From NCBI GenBank assembly GCA_029194535.1, contig JARFXR010000001.1:1682721-1746720 (forward strand): a stretch of 64,000 nucleotides of DNA, read 5' to 3'. A program made the position numbers and the translations under genes. The stretch is from Nitrospira sp. (lineage in GTDB: Bacteria; Nitrospirota; Nitrospiria; Nitrospirales; Nitrospiraceae). Below, piece after piece: positions 8,122 through 17,219 of the stretch (the stretch's first letter is position 1; every line of letters starts with the position of its first letter). The notes beneath the pieces are model-generated. The model made no database searches. It was not told the DNA's origin and saw only the letters and a list, made by a program, of their open reading frames with translations.

Positions 8122-8272
8122 TGTTGCGTCCCAGAAGTTCGCTCGTGGTGAGCCCTTCGACTGGCTCAGGACAGGCCTGTCGAACCATGACCCGAACTCC
8201 TTGAACGTGGGCGTCCTTCCACCGGCTCAGGGCGAACGGAGTATTAGCGGAACTTACGGGACACTTCACTGG
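8118..8272 (-). repeat. Dispersed ~155-bp MITE-like repeat A, copy 1
   Basis: The reverse complement matches copies at 36903-37054 and 47276-47430 over the whole length, including GTGTCCCGTAAG near one end, two internal CCTGAGCC(A/G)GTCGAAGG blocks, GTTCGACAGGCCTGTC, and CTGGGACGCAACACTAG at the other end. Its outer CTAG contains the stop codon of the OmpA gene. Confidence 0.88.
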
Positions 8273-8353
8273 CAGGCTGGTGAAAACATTTTGGGACACA
8301 CGAAACCCAGACTTGCACAGGATCGAGAATGGAATTGGAACAGCCCGCAAGAT

Positions 8354-8443
8354 GGAGGGGTGACGGAGCGGCCGAACGTGCCGGTCTTGAAAACCGGAGA
8401 CCTCGCAAGGGGTCCGCGAGTTCAAATCTCGCCCCCTCCGCCA
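8354..8443 (+). tRNA. tRNA-Ser(UGA)
   Basis: It has acceptor stem GGAGGGG/CCCCTCC, anticodon stem CCGGT/ACCGG with loop CTTGAAA (anticodon TGA, 8388-8390), a long variable arm, a GTTCAAATC T-loop and encoded CCA. It is a class II tRNA reading UCA-type serine codons. Confidence 0.96.
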
Positions 8444-8817
8444 AATATTCCAGCTACGTGGGAGTTCTGAGTCGGAGTTCTTGGTAGTGGCTCAGTTGGC
8501 CATCAGAACCACTGAGGTGTGTCATTCCCGCGGAAGCGGAAATCCAGTCAAGGCCGTCTCATCAGTATGAAGTCTTGATCGAGGAGTGGATGCCAGCTGG
8601 AGCCTGCCCTCGACACCGATCGAGGGCGGGCATGACGCAAGAGGAAACTGACCCACTACGCCGCTTCTTCCCTGTGGCTCTTCTAACTGAGCCAATTTCT
8701 TACGCCCTTCAGTGAAATCCGCTTCACCCACGACAGTGTATCGCCGATAGGCGAATTCTGCCTTCTGCTGTCCTTCCTAAATCCCTGGCGAATTGTCGAA
8801 GAGACCTGATGTGAGGA
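8444..8817. other. Intergenic stretch holding repeat B and a possible gene remnant
   Basis: Apart from repeat B (8519-8661) there is only a short leftward open stretch (about 8660-8790). It encodes a plausible-looking peptide (FAYRRYTVVGEADFTEGRKK and following residues) that begins after a stop codon and runs into the repeat. It could be the tail of a gene disrupted by the repeat. Confidence 0.35.
8519..8661 (+). repeat. Dispersed ~143-bp repeat B, copy 1
   Basis: It matches 37102-37244 in the opposite orientation. It begins with the palindrome-like GTCATTCCCGCGGAAGCGG and holds an inner inverted repeat CCCTCGAC-ACC-GATCGAGGG. It resembles the short palindromic intergenic repeats found in many proteobacterial and Nitrospira genomes. 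Confidence 0.85.
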
Positions 8818-9273
8818 TCAGCTGGGAAGACGAGGATCGAACCTAAACGGAACGGCACTGGTCCAGGTTATCTGGGAAAAGTTGGGGTGAGAAGGATTGA
8901 GGAGATAATTCCACTCGTGGTCTATCACGACTGATGGAACCTTTAACACGGGGGATTTACCGTTGTGAGCCCACGTCGTGCCGCACTCCTGTAAGGTCAC
9001 AGGGATCATTGTATCCTTCCAATTACCCGGCAAATCGGAAGGAAAGATCGTTTCTATCGCAAGGCCGTCTGGAATCGTTGCTTGCACGCTGATCAGCGAG
9101 TCAGGAAGCATGTCCGAGTCAACATGAACAAGGTATTCGAGGACCGCGAGCGAAAGTGTGCCGGAGGTATAGACGACTCGTGTTCCGGGTCTATTCCAAC
9201 GTCCTCCATACCGTCTCGCTCCCTCTCCGTCTGGGGCAACATGCTTCTTGAGCGTGAGGCGCCAGACGACCAC
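8818..9273 (-). CDS. RES-domain toxin
   Basis: This 151-residue RES family protein carries the hallmark GGRWN (23-27), VVYTSGTLSLAVLEYLVH with Tyr35 and Glu46, and the C-terminal WTSAVPFRFDPRL. RES toxins (MbcT, ParT and relatives) are NAD+-degrading or ADP-ribosyltransferase-fold enzymes held in check by an Xre/DUF2384 antitoxin. The GTG start immediately follows the antitoxin TAA, so translation is coupled. A full-length fold and conserved polar residues suggest it is active. Confidence 0.9.
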   Translation of the reverse strand: MVVWRLTLKKHVAPDGEGARRYGGRWNRPGTRVVYTSGTLSLAVLEYLVHVDSDMLPDSLISVQATIPDGLAIETIFPSDLPGNWKDTMIPVTLQECGTTWAHNGKSPVLKVPSVVIDHEWNYLLNPSHPNFSQITWTSAVPFRFDPRLPS

Positions 9274-9711
9274 TTAACCTATGACACCGTGGTCGATACG
9301 TCCCAACATCGATTCAACGACTTGGGTGCCTGTGTCGGTATCAAGCAGATCTATTGGAGCAGCGGTGCGTTGTAAAAGGTGATTGGGTCTCGTGAGCCAC
9401 GCTGAAGCCTTTTCGTCCGTGCCGAAAACCTGAGTGGCGTACGCCAGAATCCTGGCTACTCGTGACAAACGATCCGACTCTTGTGCGTTAAGGCGTTGCT
9501 CTTCCTTGCGCCGAGCCATCGTCCTAGCAGGGACGCTCAGGATCTTCATAATGACGTGTGTATCAAGATGATATTTTGCTTGAATCGCTTCGAGCGACTT
9601 ATAGGGGAGTCCTCTGTGAATAATCGCACGAACCTCTTCCATCGAATGGACTTGACGCTTGAAAATCGTGGTTCCACCTAATGTTCTAAATAGTTCTTCT
9701 GCCTGCGTCAT
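9274..9711 (-). CDS. Xre/MbcA/ParS-type antitoxin (DUF2384)
   Basis: This 145-residue antitoxin partners the RES toxin encoded directly downstream. The N-terminal half carries a small helix-turn-helix-like region (about 35-75). The C-terminal half is the DUF2384 toxin-binding domain: SRVARILAYATQVFG, ASAWLTRP, PIDLLDTDTGTQVVESMLGR. The start is ATG 9711 with GAGGGA upstream. The promoter ahead of it contains palindromes, consistent with negative autoregulation by the toxin-antitoxin complex. Confidence 0.9.
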   Translation of the reverse strand: MTQAEELFRTLGGTTIFKRQVHSMEEVRAIIHRGLPYKSLEAIQAKYHLDTHVIMKILSVPARTMARRKEEQRLNAQESDRLSRVARILAYATQVFGTDEKASAWLTRPNHLLQRTAAPIDLLDTDTGTQVVESMLGRIDHGVIG

Positions 9712-9729
9712 GACCCAATCCCTCTGTCA

Positions 9730-9770
9730 GCATATGGCGTGATTGTATTGCCATATGGCACTGCAGTCAA
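9730..9770 (-). promoter_or_regulatory. Promoter and operator of the RES-Xre module
   Basis: On the minus strand, TTGACT (9770-9765), a 17-base spacer and TACAAT (9747-9742) form a near-consensus sigma-70 promoter. The spacer contains the perfect 12-bp palindrome TGCCATATGGCA (9749-9760), and a second half-site CATATGGC lies at 9731-9738 in inverted orientation. A repressor bound here would block the -35/-10 region. Confidence 0.8.
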
Positions 9771-9802
9771 GGGCTCCTCATCTCTGACAACTTCGCTTTC
9801 AG

Positions 9803-9830
9803 TTGACAGATCCGGGACCTGCGCTACGCT
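9803..9830 (+). promoter_or_regulatory. Candidate promoter for a near-leaderless zinc-ribbon gene
   Basis: TTGACA (9803-9808), a 16-base spacer and TACGCT (9825-9830) read rightward, divergent from the toxin-antitoxin promoter. The -10 box ends eight bases before the ATG at 9839, which predicts a leaderless or nearly leaderless mRNA. Confidence 0.5.
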
Positions 9831-9838
9831 CTGTCAGT

Positions 9839-10072
9839 ATGTTCAGACTCGCGTCCAAAGGTACCGGGGTGAGGAATTGGCGACTATTGGGAAGCGGGGT
9901 GGTGTGCCCCCGTTGTGCGTCTCCTGCCTGCTATCGCTCCAGCCGTCAGCACTGGCGGGACTTCTTCCGCCGACTGTTCGGCCTGTTCCCGTGGCGCTGC
10001 AAGACCTGTAATCAGCGCTTTTATACCGACCACCGATCGCGAGAGGCCGACGAGGATCTGCCCGCTGCCTGA
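9839..10072 (+). CDS. Small zinc-ribbon protein (CxxC...CxxC)
   Basis: This 77-residue basic protein has two Cys pairs, CPRC (about 24-27) and CKTC (about 54-57), with further Cys and His residues between them, and a tail rich in acidic residues. ATG 9839 is chosen because a longer version starting at TTG 9803 would begin inside the predicted -35 box. It is divergent from the RES-Xre module but need not be part of it. Function unknown; zinc binding is inferred from the Cys pattern. Confidence 0.6.
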   Translation: MFRLASKGTGVRNWRLLGSGVVCPRCASPACYRSSRQHWRDFFRRLFGLFPWRCKTCNQRFYTDHRSREADEDLPAA

Positions 10073-10159
10073 GCTCCTGCCGGATCATTCTTCACCAAGC
10101 AGTTTTCTCATCCAGCGCCGCCATGGTTCACAAGGATGCGGTGATGGTGTGAGAAAAAG

Positions 10160-11500
<1,341 letters not shown>

Positions 11501-11611
11501 TCAACGCATCCCCAACGTACCCGTGCAACGCGTCTGTTTGGTCGGTGCGTGCCATGTCCGTCGTGGTCCGCTCAGGTTGACAGCACATGCCGCGGAAGGC
11601 GACGATAGCGC

Positions 11612-12625
11612 ATGCGCGCCATGTCCAATCCTCCCAATCCGTTCGAATCCCGGCATCGGGAATATCTCGAGCCCGCGCCTCCCAGCCGGCTTCAAATGTA
11701 CGACGATGCCACCAGAGAGATTCTCAGCCGAAACGACAGCCCGGACCTGTCGTTTCGGTGGAGCCTCAATCCGTATCGGGGTTGTTTCCATGCCTGCGCC
11801 TACTGCTATGCGCGGCCGACTCACGAGTATTGGGGCTTCGGCGCCGGGACCGATTTCGAATCCAAGATCGTCATCAAACGGGATGCGCCGCGTCTGCTTC
11901 GACGGACGTTCGACAAACGATCCTGGAGCGGGGAGGTGATCGTCTTTTCCGGGAACACCGACTGCTATCAGCCGGCGGAAGCGTCGTTCGAACTGACCCG
12001 GGCCTGTCTGGAGGTCTGCGCGGAATATCGGAATCCCGTCGGCATCATTACGAAAGGCATTCTGGTGCTCCGCGATCTGGACGTGCTCGAACGGCTGCGG
12101 CGTGACGCTTGGGTGCGGGTCTATTTCAGCATCCCGTTCGCGGACGATGCTGTAGCCCGCCAGATGGAGCCGCACGCGCCGTCCAGCCGCAAGCGATTCG
12201 AGGCCATGGCTGCGCTGAGGGACGCCGGCATCTCCACGGGTATCTCGGTGTCTCCGATTATTCCGGGCCTGAACGACCAAGACATTCCGGAGTTGCTCGC
12301 GCGGGCCGGAGCGGCTGGGGCTACGGAGGCGATGTTGACGCTGCTGCGTTTGTCGGGGCCGGTCGAGGAGGTGTTCCTCCAAAGAATCGGCGAGGCTTTT
12401 CCGGATCGCAGGGCGAAGATCGTGCGCCGTATTCAGGAGGTTCGTGCGGGGGCGATGACCGACGGCGCATATTTCAGCCGTCACCGCGGCACGGGGACCT
12501 ACTGGAGCATGGTGGAACAATTGTTCGCGGTGGCCAAGCGGAAGGCGGGATTCTCCTCGCTCGACCATGAGACCGTGCCGCAGACGTTTCGTCGCCCCGA
12601 GGGGGCGCAAGCTGTGTTATTTTAG
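11612..12625 (+). CDS. PA0069-family radical SAM protein
   Basis: This 337-residue protein has the radical SAM cluster motif CFHACAYC (CxxxCxxC) in the family signature NPYRGCFHACAYCYARPTHE, then a TIM-barrel-like core with GNTDCYQPAE and GISVSPIIPGLND. It belongs to the PA0069/Rv2578c family, which is related to spore photoproduct lyase-like enzymes; its substrate is not established. The start could be ATG 11612 or 11624. It is divergent from serS with about 170 bases between, and a rhodanese gene follows 29 bases downstream, probably in the same unit. Confidence 0.9.
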   Translation: MRAMSNPPNPFESRHREYLEPAPPSRLQMYDDATREILSRNDSPDLSFRWSLNPYRGCFHACAYCYARPTHEYWGFGAGTDFESKIVIKRDAPRLLRRTFDKRSWSGEVIVFSGNTDCYQPAEASFELTRACLEVCAEYRNPVGIITKGILVLRDLDVLERLRRDAWVRVYFSIPFADDAVARQMEPHAPSSRKRFEAMAALRDAGISTGISVSPIIPGLNDQDIPELLARAGAAGATEAMLTLLRLSGPVEEVFLQRIGEAFPDRRAKIVRRIQEVRAGAMTDGAYFSRHRGTGTYWSMVEQLFAVAKRKAGFSSLDHETVPQTFRRPEGAQAVLF

Positions 12626-12654
12626 TTCGTCGCGTTCATCAATAAGGAGCCGGT

Positions 12655-13023
12655 ATGAAGCACAACGAATCCTTTCTGCGATTGGTGGAGAGCGCGCGCC
12701 GCCGGGTGAAAGAATGCACGGTGGCCGAGGCCAAGGGACGGCTGGACCGTGGTGAGGTGGCGCACTTCATCGACGTGCGGGAAGACAACGAATTTCGGCA
12801 GACGCATGCGAAAGGGGCCCGCCATCTCGGCAAAGGCATCATCGAGCGCGACATCGAATCGGTTGTGCCGGACAAGGGCGCCTCGATCATTCTCTATTGC
12901 GGCGGAGGGTTCCGCTCGATACTGGCCGCGGACGCCCTTGCGCAGATGGGCTATTCGAACGTGATCTCGATGGACGGCGGGATCAAGGCTTGGAAGGAAG
13001 CGGGCTATCCGATGGCGCCGTAA
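12655..13023 (+). CDS. Rhodanese-like domain protein
   Basis: This 122-residue single-domain rhodanese has the active-site loop YCGGGFRS (Cys near residue 82) and the flanking motifs HFIDVREDNEF and MDGGIKAWKEAGYPM. Such proteins carry persulfide sulfur on the active-site Cys. AAGGAG lies eight bases before the ATG. Its position after a radical SAM gene suggests sulfur supply or simply co-transcription; this is inference. Confidence 0.92.
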   Translation: MKHNESFLRLVESARRRVKECTVAEAKGRLDRGEVAHFIDVREDNEFRQTHAKGARHLGKGIIERDIESVVPDKGASIILYCGGGFRSILAADALAQMGYSNVISMDGGIKAWKEAGYPMAP

Positions 13024-13024
13024 C

Positions 13025-13047
13025 GGGACCTCCGAACCGGCGGTCCC
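13025..13047. terminator. Weak hairpin between convergent genes
   Basis: GGGACC and GGTCCC can pair across an 11-base loop that itself contains CCG/CGG. It lies between convergent stop codons but lacks a T-tract, so a terminator role is only possible. Confidence 0.3.
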
Positions 13048-13065
13048 GCCACGCGCCGCCGAGAA

Positions 13066-13626
13066 TTACTTGGGGTTGACCCGGTCGAATTCCTTGATCA
13101 CCTGCTCGGTGATGTCGATCGTGTCCTTGTTGTAGATCACGATCTTGACGGTTTGCTCGCTGCCCTTATCGACGATCAGGGAGAAGCCGCCCTTCTCCGC
13201 GACCGTTTGGGTCGCGGCGGCGATCTTCTTCATGTATTCTTCAACGAGCTGCTTCTGCTTGCCCTGCAGTTCCTGATTAAATTCCTGCGCGCGCTTCTGG
13301 TAATCCTGAATCTTGCTTCGGAACTGCGCTTCTTTTTCCTTCTTTTCCGCCTCGCTGAGCTTCGAGGCCGATTCCTTCAGCGTCTTTTCCGTGTTCCGCA
13401 ATTCCTCTTCGTCGCGAGACAGCAATTTCTGGCGCGTCGACACGTATTCCTTGAGCCCATCCAGCGCGCGCCGGCCCGCCTTGGATTTCTCCAGCACGCT
13501 CTGGGGATCGATGACGCCCATCTTGAACGCTTCGGCCGCCTGCGCGGGTGGCGAGGCAAGACAGAGCAGAGCCGCGGCACAGAACGACAGCATCGACTGC
13601 CGCGCGAGAGTGGTCGGTCTATACAT
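13066..13626 (-). CDS. OmpH/Skp-family periplasmic chaperone
   Basis: This 186-residue exported protein has a signal peptide ending near AQA-AEAF. The OmpH fold follows: a beta segment MGVIDPQSVLEKSKAGRRAL, a long charged helical hairpin (about 60-150, the Skp tentacle) and a closing beta region (GGFSLIVDKG, VKIVIYN, DITEQVIKEFD). Skp proteins hold unfolded outer-membrane proteins in the periplasm. ATG 13626 is chosen for AAGGAG eight bases upstream; an upstream frame extension lacks a ribosome binding site. It is not next to bamA here, unlike the common arrangement. Confidence 0.88.
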   Translation of the reverse strand: MYRPTTLARQSMLSFCAAALLCLASPPAQAAEAFKMGVIDPQSVLEKSKAGRRALDGLKEYVSTRQKLLSRDEEELRNTEKTLKESASKLSEAEKKEKEAQFRSKIQDYQKRAQEFNQELQGKQKQLVEEYMKKIAAATQTVAEKGGFSLIVDKGSEQTVKIVIYNKDTIDITEQVIKEFDRVNPK

Positions 13627-13715
13627 AGGGAGAACTCCTTGATGGTGAGAAGTCGGTGACGAATTCAACTGGCGAGAATAGCGGGGCCGCCGGACGCTGT
13701 CAAGGGAGCGACGGG

Positions 13716-15278
13716 CTAGACGAAATAGCGGCTGGTGTCGAATTTGTACTCGGTATTGTCGACCAGTCGCAGGATGCGGTTCGGGTAGGCGCCGGTGTTG
13801 TCCTGAAGGTTCAAATCCAGGTCCGGACCGTCCTCTTTGAGGTTGCCCTGGGCATCGGCGATGACTTTAACGAGCGGCCGCTCGGCGTTGGCCTTGTCCG
13901 CGGGCGGTTTCATGACCACGGCCAACTCGTCGGACTCCAGCATCACCAGACTGCCGATCGGGATGATGCCCACGCAGTTGACGAACAGTTTCAGCAGGAC
14001 CGGATCGAACGATTGCCCGCTCTTGTTGAACATGAACTTCAAGACGTTCGCCGGCGACATCGGCTCTCGTCGATAAACCCGCGAGGACGTCATCGCGTCG
14101 TAACAGTCGGCGATCGTGACGATGCGGCTGGAGAGACTTTGCGTCCAGGGCACCGCCAGTTTCGGGTAACCGGAAAAATCGAAGTTCATGTGATGTTCGA
14201 ACGACGTCGAAGCCATGCGGGCCGGGACGTTGCCTAGGCCTCGCAGCTGAATGAGCGTCAGCACGCCCTCCGTGGGGTGCGTCCGCATGATGTCCCACTC
14301 TTCCTTGGTGAATTCACCGGGTTTGTTCAGCACGTCGAGCGAGATCGCGCATTTGCCGACGTCGTGAAAGAGGGCGGCCATGCCGAGATCGGCCAGTTCG
14401 GCTTTCGGATACCCCGCACGGTTGCCCAGGGCCATGGAGAGCAGGGCCACGTTGACGGAGTGGTTGTGGGTATATTGGTCGTGGCAGCGAAGATTGGTGA
14501 GGCCGAGCAGGGTCGATTCGTCGTGCATCATGAGGTCGACGATGTTCTGGATCGCCCGCTTGGCTTGCTTGAAGTTGAGCGTTCCCCCGTCGCGCGCAGA
14601 TTGCGACAGGTGTCCCAGCGCCCCCCCCGCTTTCCCGTATGCCGATTTGGCGTTGGCTTTGCGCTGCTCCTTCTGTTCAGCTTCCGAGGGGGCGGCCCCG
14701 GTCGTACCGGCATCTTCCTTGAGGACAAGCTCGCGAGGGTCCTCGATCTCGATGCTCGCGATGCCGAGCTGCTTGAGTTCCTGCCGAAAGTCCTCGACGG
14801 TCTTGGCCGCCGGATCGAGCGTGACGAACAAATGGGCGAATTCTCTGAGATCCTTGGAGGTGACCGAAGCGGTGAACGTAAATCCGCCGATCCTCCATTT
14901 GTTCATCGCGTCGATGACGCTGGCGACCACCGTCATCTGCTGGGCGTTGACTTTGAGGTGGCTGTCACCCAGAAACAAGAAGTCGTTTTGGAGCCGGAGC
15001 GTCACGGGTTGATCGTGCGTCAACGTGTGGACGATCGTCAGCATCGCCTCGACCGGCTTGTCCAGCGCCGAGTTCGTGCGGCCGTGAATGCGGGAGGTCT
15101 TGATCAACGTGTTCAGTTGGGTGATGAGCTGGAAGCCCAGCATCACCATCTGCTGGTCGAGGATGTCCCCGGCTTCCGATCCCTGCGCGATCTTGTGCGA
15201 GAGAGATTTCTCGTGGGTCAGGAACGGCTGCAGTTGATCGTTCGAGGCTTGCGCGTCGGCAGGTCTGGGATCGCTCAC
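13716..15278 (-). CDS. HD-GYP-type metal-dependent phosphohydrolase with atypical motif
   Basis: This 520-residue soluble protein has an N-terminal domain (about 45-180) that looks homologous to the N-terminus of the adjacent HEAT-repeat protein, a charged linker (200-235) and a C-terminal HD domain with HNHSVNV, HDVGK (305-309), RTHPTEG and SRIVTIADCYDAMTS. HD-GYP enzymes degrade cyclic di-GMP and bind metal through the HHE-x2-DG-x-GYP motif. Here that motif reads HHMNFDFSGYP (362-372), so the Glu is Met and the first Gly is Phe. Activity or specificity may therefore be changed. It starts with GTG with AGGAG nine bases upstream, 13 bases after the upstream gene's stop: an operon. Confidence 0.85.
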   Translation of the reverse strand: MSDPRPADAQASNDQLQPFLTHEKSLSHKIAQGSEAGDILDQQMVMLGFQLITQLNTLIKTSRIHGRTNSALDKPVEAMLTIVHTLTHDQPVTLRLQNDFLFLGDSHLKVNAQQMTVVASVIDAMNKWRIGGFTFTASVTSKDLREFAHLFVTLDPAAKTVEDFRQELKQLGIASIEIEDPRELVLKEDAGTTGAAPSEAEQKEQRKANAKSAYGKAGGALGHLSQSARDGGTLNFKQAKRAIQNIVDLMMHDESTLLGLTNLRCHDQYTHNHSVNVALLSMALGNRAGYPKAELADLGMAALFHDVGKCAISLDVLNKPGEFTKEEWDIMRTHPTEGVLTLIQLRGLGNVPARMASTSFEHHMNFDFSGYPKLAVPWTQSLSSRIVTIADCYDAMTSSRVYRREPMSPANVLKFMFNKSGQSFDPVLLKLFVNCVGIIPIGSLVMLESDELAVVMKPPADKANAERPLVKVIADAQGNLKEDGPDLDLNLQDNTGAYPNRILRLVDNTEYKFDTSRYFV

Positions 15279-15291
15279 GACGGAATGCTCC

Positions 15292-17088
15292 TCACGAGGC
15301 GGCCGCCATCGGCGGTTTGCCGCGGTGCTTGTTGATGTGGGCCAGCGCCATGGTGCAGGCCTGCCGCACGGTGGTGGCCCCCTTCTTCTGACCGAGTTCC
15401 AAGGCGGCGACGGCGGCCGGGGTGCCGAGTTTGCCCATGGCCTCCGCGGCCAAGAGCGCCAGTTCCTCCTTTTTCTTCCGATTCGCGAAATGCCATTCCG
15501 TGAAGAGCTGTGACCAATGAGGGATCGCTTCGTCGCCGCACGTGGCGCGGATCGCGTGGTAGATGAGCCGGCGTTCGCTCAACGCACGCTCCATGAACTC
15601 CTCGGAGGACACAATCGGAGACCAGAGCGAAAACGGAGCCGTGTATTGACCCGACATGAGGAGCTTGAAGGCGGTCACTCGGACGCTTTCATCGGCGTCC
15701 GTGGCAAAGGTCACCAGTTTTGCGCCGTTTCCGTTCGGACGGAATACGCTCATGGCTCTGATGACTTCCTTGCGTACCTGCGGGTCGGGGTATCGCACCA
15801 GCTTATCGATCGATTCGATGAAACGCGGATTGTTCAGCTTGATGAGGATCGTGATCAGGTTTCGCACGTAGCCGGGCCGGCGGTCTGAGAGGCCGCGCAG
15901 CAGCGGCTCAGGATGGTTCTTGGCGAGCGTCAGCAAGACTTCGGCGACGATGGCCTGGTGGGCCTGCGATTCCAGCGCCGCCATCAACCCGCAGATTCCC
16001 TGGACGGCATCCGGCTTCATCAGGAGCAGGATCGTCGACAAACCTTCAGTATCGGCTCCCGTCGTCCTGTTCAAATACGATTCGATCGCCTTCAGTCGTT
16101 CCGGCTGGCCCAGCCCGCTGAAGAGGGCCGCCAGCTGAGCCTTATGCTCCTCGCTGAGGTCCGGCCGGACCGCCCCGGTTTCGTGAAGCACGCCCAAGAC
16201 GTTCTCCAGGATGGTCCACCTTCCCTGCCCCAGCAGGGAGTCCACGACGTTGCCCCAGAGCCCGATGAGTTTTGTCAGCAATGCCGGGGATTTTTCCGAA
16301 GCCATGATGGCGGTGGCCATGTCCAGGACATAGAGCGTGGCGTCCCGCTTCGTTTCCGCGTCGATTTCCTTGGCCAACGCCGCGAGTTCCTCATCGGTGA
16401 CTTCGTAACCGATGAGGTTGGACTTGAAGAGCCTCCTGCCGGTTTCGGCGCCGGCCGTCGCGCCGCCGGTCGCCGGGCTCGACTCCCGCGACGTGGTGCG
16501 GGCTCGTTCCCGGTCCAGCAACTCCCGCAACGTGGACTCGGACGACATGCCCGTGTCGAGAACCAGAAAGCCTTCGTGGCCGCCGGACGCCTTGGCCACC
16601 TCTTCCGCCGTCACCAGCGTGACCGTGGAGAGATTCTGGGACCACAGGCGTGTGACGATGTCGTCGTCCTCTGCCCCCGGTTCGTCGCCTCCCCAGAGGG
16701 AATCGAGAAAGTAGCTGAGTTCCTCCTGGGTCAGGCCTTGCAAGAGCGCGACTTCACGAACGCCGTCCGCATACAGTTTGAAGGCCATGCTCTCGCCGCC
16801 GCTGTCGGATTCCGGCTGGTAGACGATCTGGTCCCGGCACAGCAACGCCGAGCGTTGGACGAGGAAGGTCAGCTTGGCGTAACTGGAGAGGTGCGCGGAA
16901 ATTTCTTCAAACAATTGTTGGGAAAATTTTTGGGCGACAGGATTGCTCGCCCCGTAGGTTCGGTTCGATTTGGCGGTCTTGTCCAGGAGTTTGAGAACGC
17001 GTTTGAGGGAGCCGATTTCGGGATCGTCCGAGGCCTTGGAGGCCATGGCCGCCGCCATCATTTCTTGCGCTCTTTGGAGATCGGACAT
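15292..17088 (-). CDS. HEAT-repeat protein, partner of HD-GYP gene
   Basis: This 598-residue soluble, mostly helical protein has an N-terminal domain (about 20-170; SNRTYGASNPVAQKF, VREVALLQGLTQEELSYFLD) resembling that of the downstream HD-GYP protein. Alpha-helical HEAT-like repeats run from about 270 to the C-terminus, clearest in YPDPQVRKEVIRAMSVF, DADESVRVTAFKLL and LGTPAAVAALELGQKKGATT. HEAT repeats form protein-binding solenoids. The tight operon with the HD-GYP gene suggests that the two bind or share a signal. ATG start. No signal peptide or membrane segment seen. Confidence 0.8.
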   Translation of the reverse strand: MSDLQRAQEMMAAAMASKASDDPEIGSLKRVLKLLDKTAKSNRTYGASNPVAQKFSQQLFEEISAHLSSYAKLTFLVQRSALLCRDQIVYQPESDSGGESMAFKLYADGVREVALLQGLTQEELSYFLDSLWGGDEPGAEDDDIVTRLWSQNLSTVTLVTAEEVAKASGGHEGFLVLDTGMSSESTLRELLDRERARTTSRESSPATGGATAGAETGRRLFKSNLIGYEVTDEELAALAKEIDAETKRDATLYVLDMATAIMASEKSPALLTKLIGLWGNVVDSLLGQGRWTILENVLGVLHETGAVRPDLSEEHKAQLAALFSGLGQPERLKAIESYLNRTTGADTEGLSTILLLMKPDAVQGICGLMAALESQAHQAIVAEVLLTLAKNHPEPLLRGLSDRRPGYVRNLITILIKLNNPRFIESIDKLVRYPDPQVRKEVIRAMSVFRPNGNGAKLVTFATDADESVRVTAFKLLMSGQYTAPFSLWSPIVSSEEFMERALSERRLIYHAIRATCGDEAIPHWSQLFTEWHFANRKKKEELALLAAEAMGKLGTPAAVAALELGQKKGATTVRQACTMALAHINKHRGKPPMAAAS

Positions 17089-17219
17089 ATTCAGTACACC
17101 TATCCGTCATCCAGGCATTCGTCAAGAAAATCACTGTTCTTTTCCCGAGATTGCGCCGTGATCCGTCCGAGGTTGCGGTCGGGTTTGAGGAGCGGTAGAC
17201 TCCGCCGGCGGAGGTCGGC

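Noticed and set aside
14277-15335. 352-codon rightward frame over the HD-GYP gene
   Set aside because: It lies antisense to a clear HD-domain gene and is rich in Arg/Gly as expected for a shadow.
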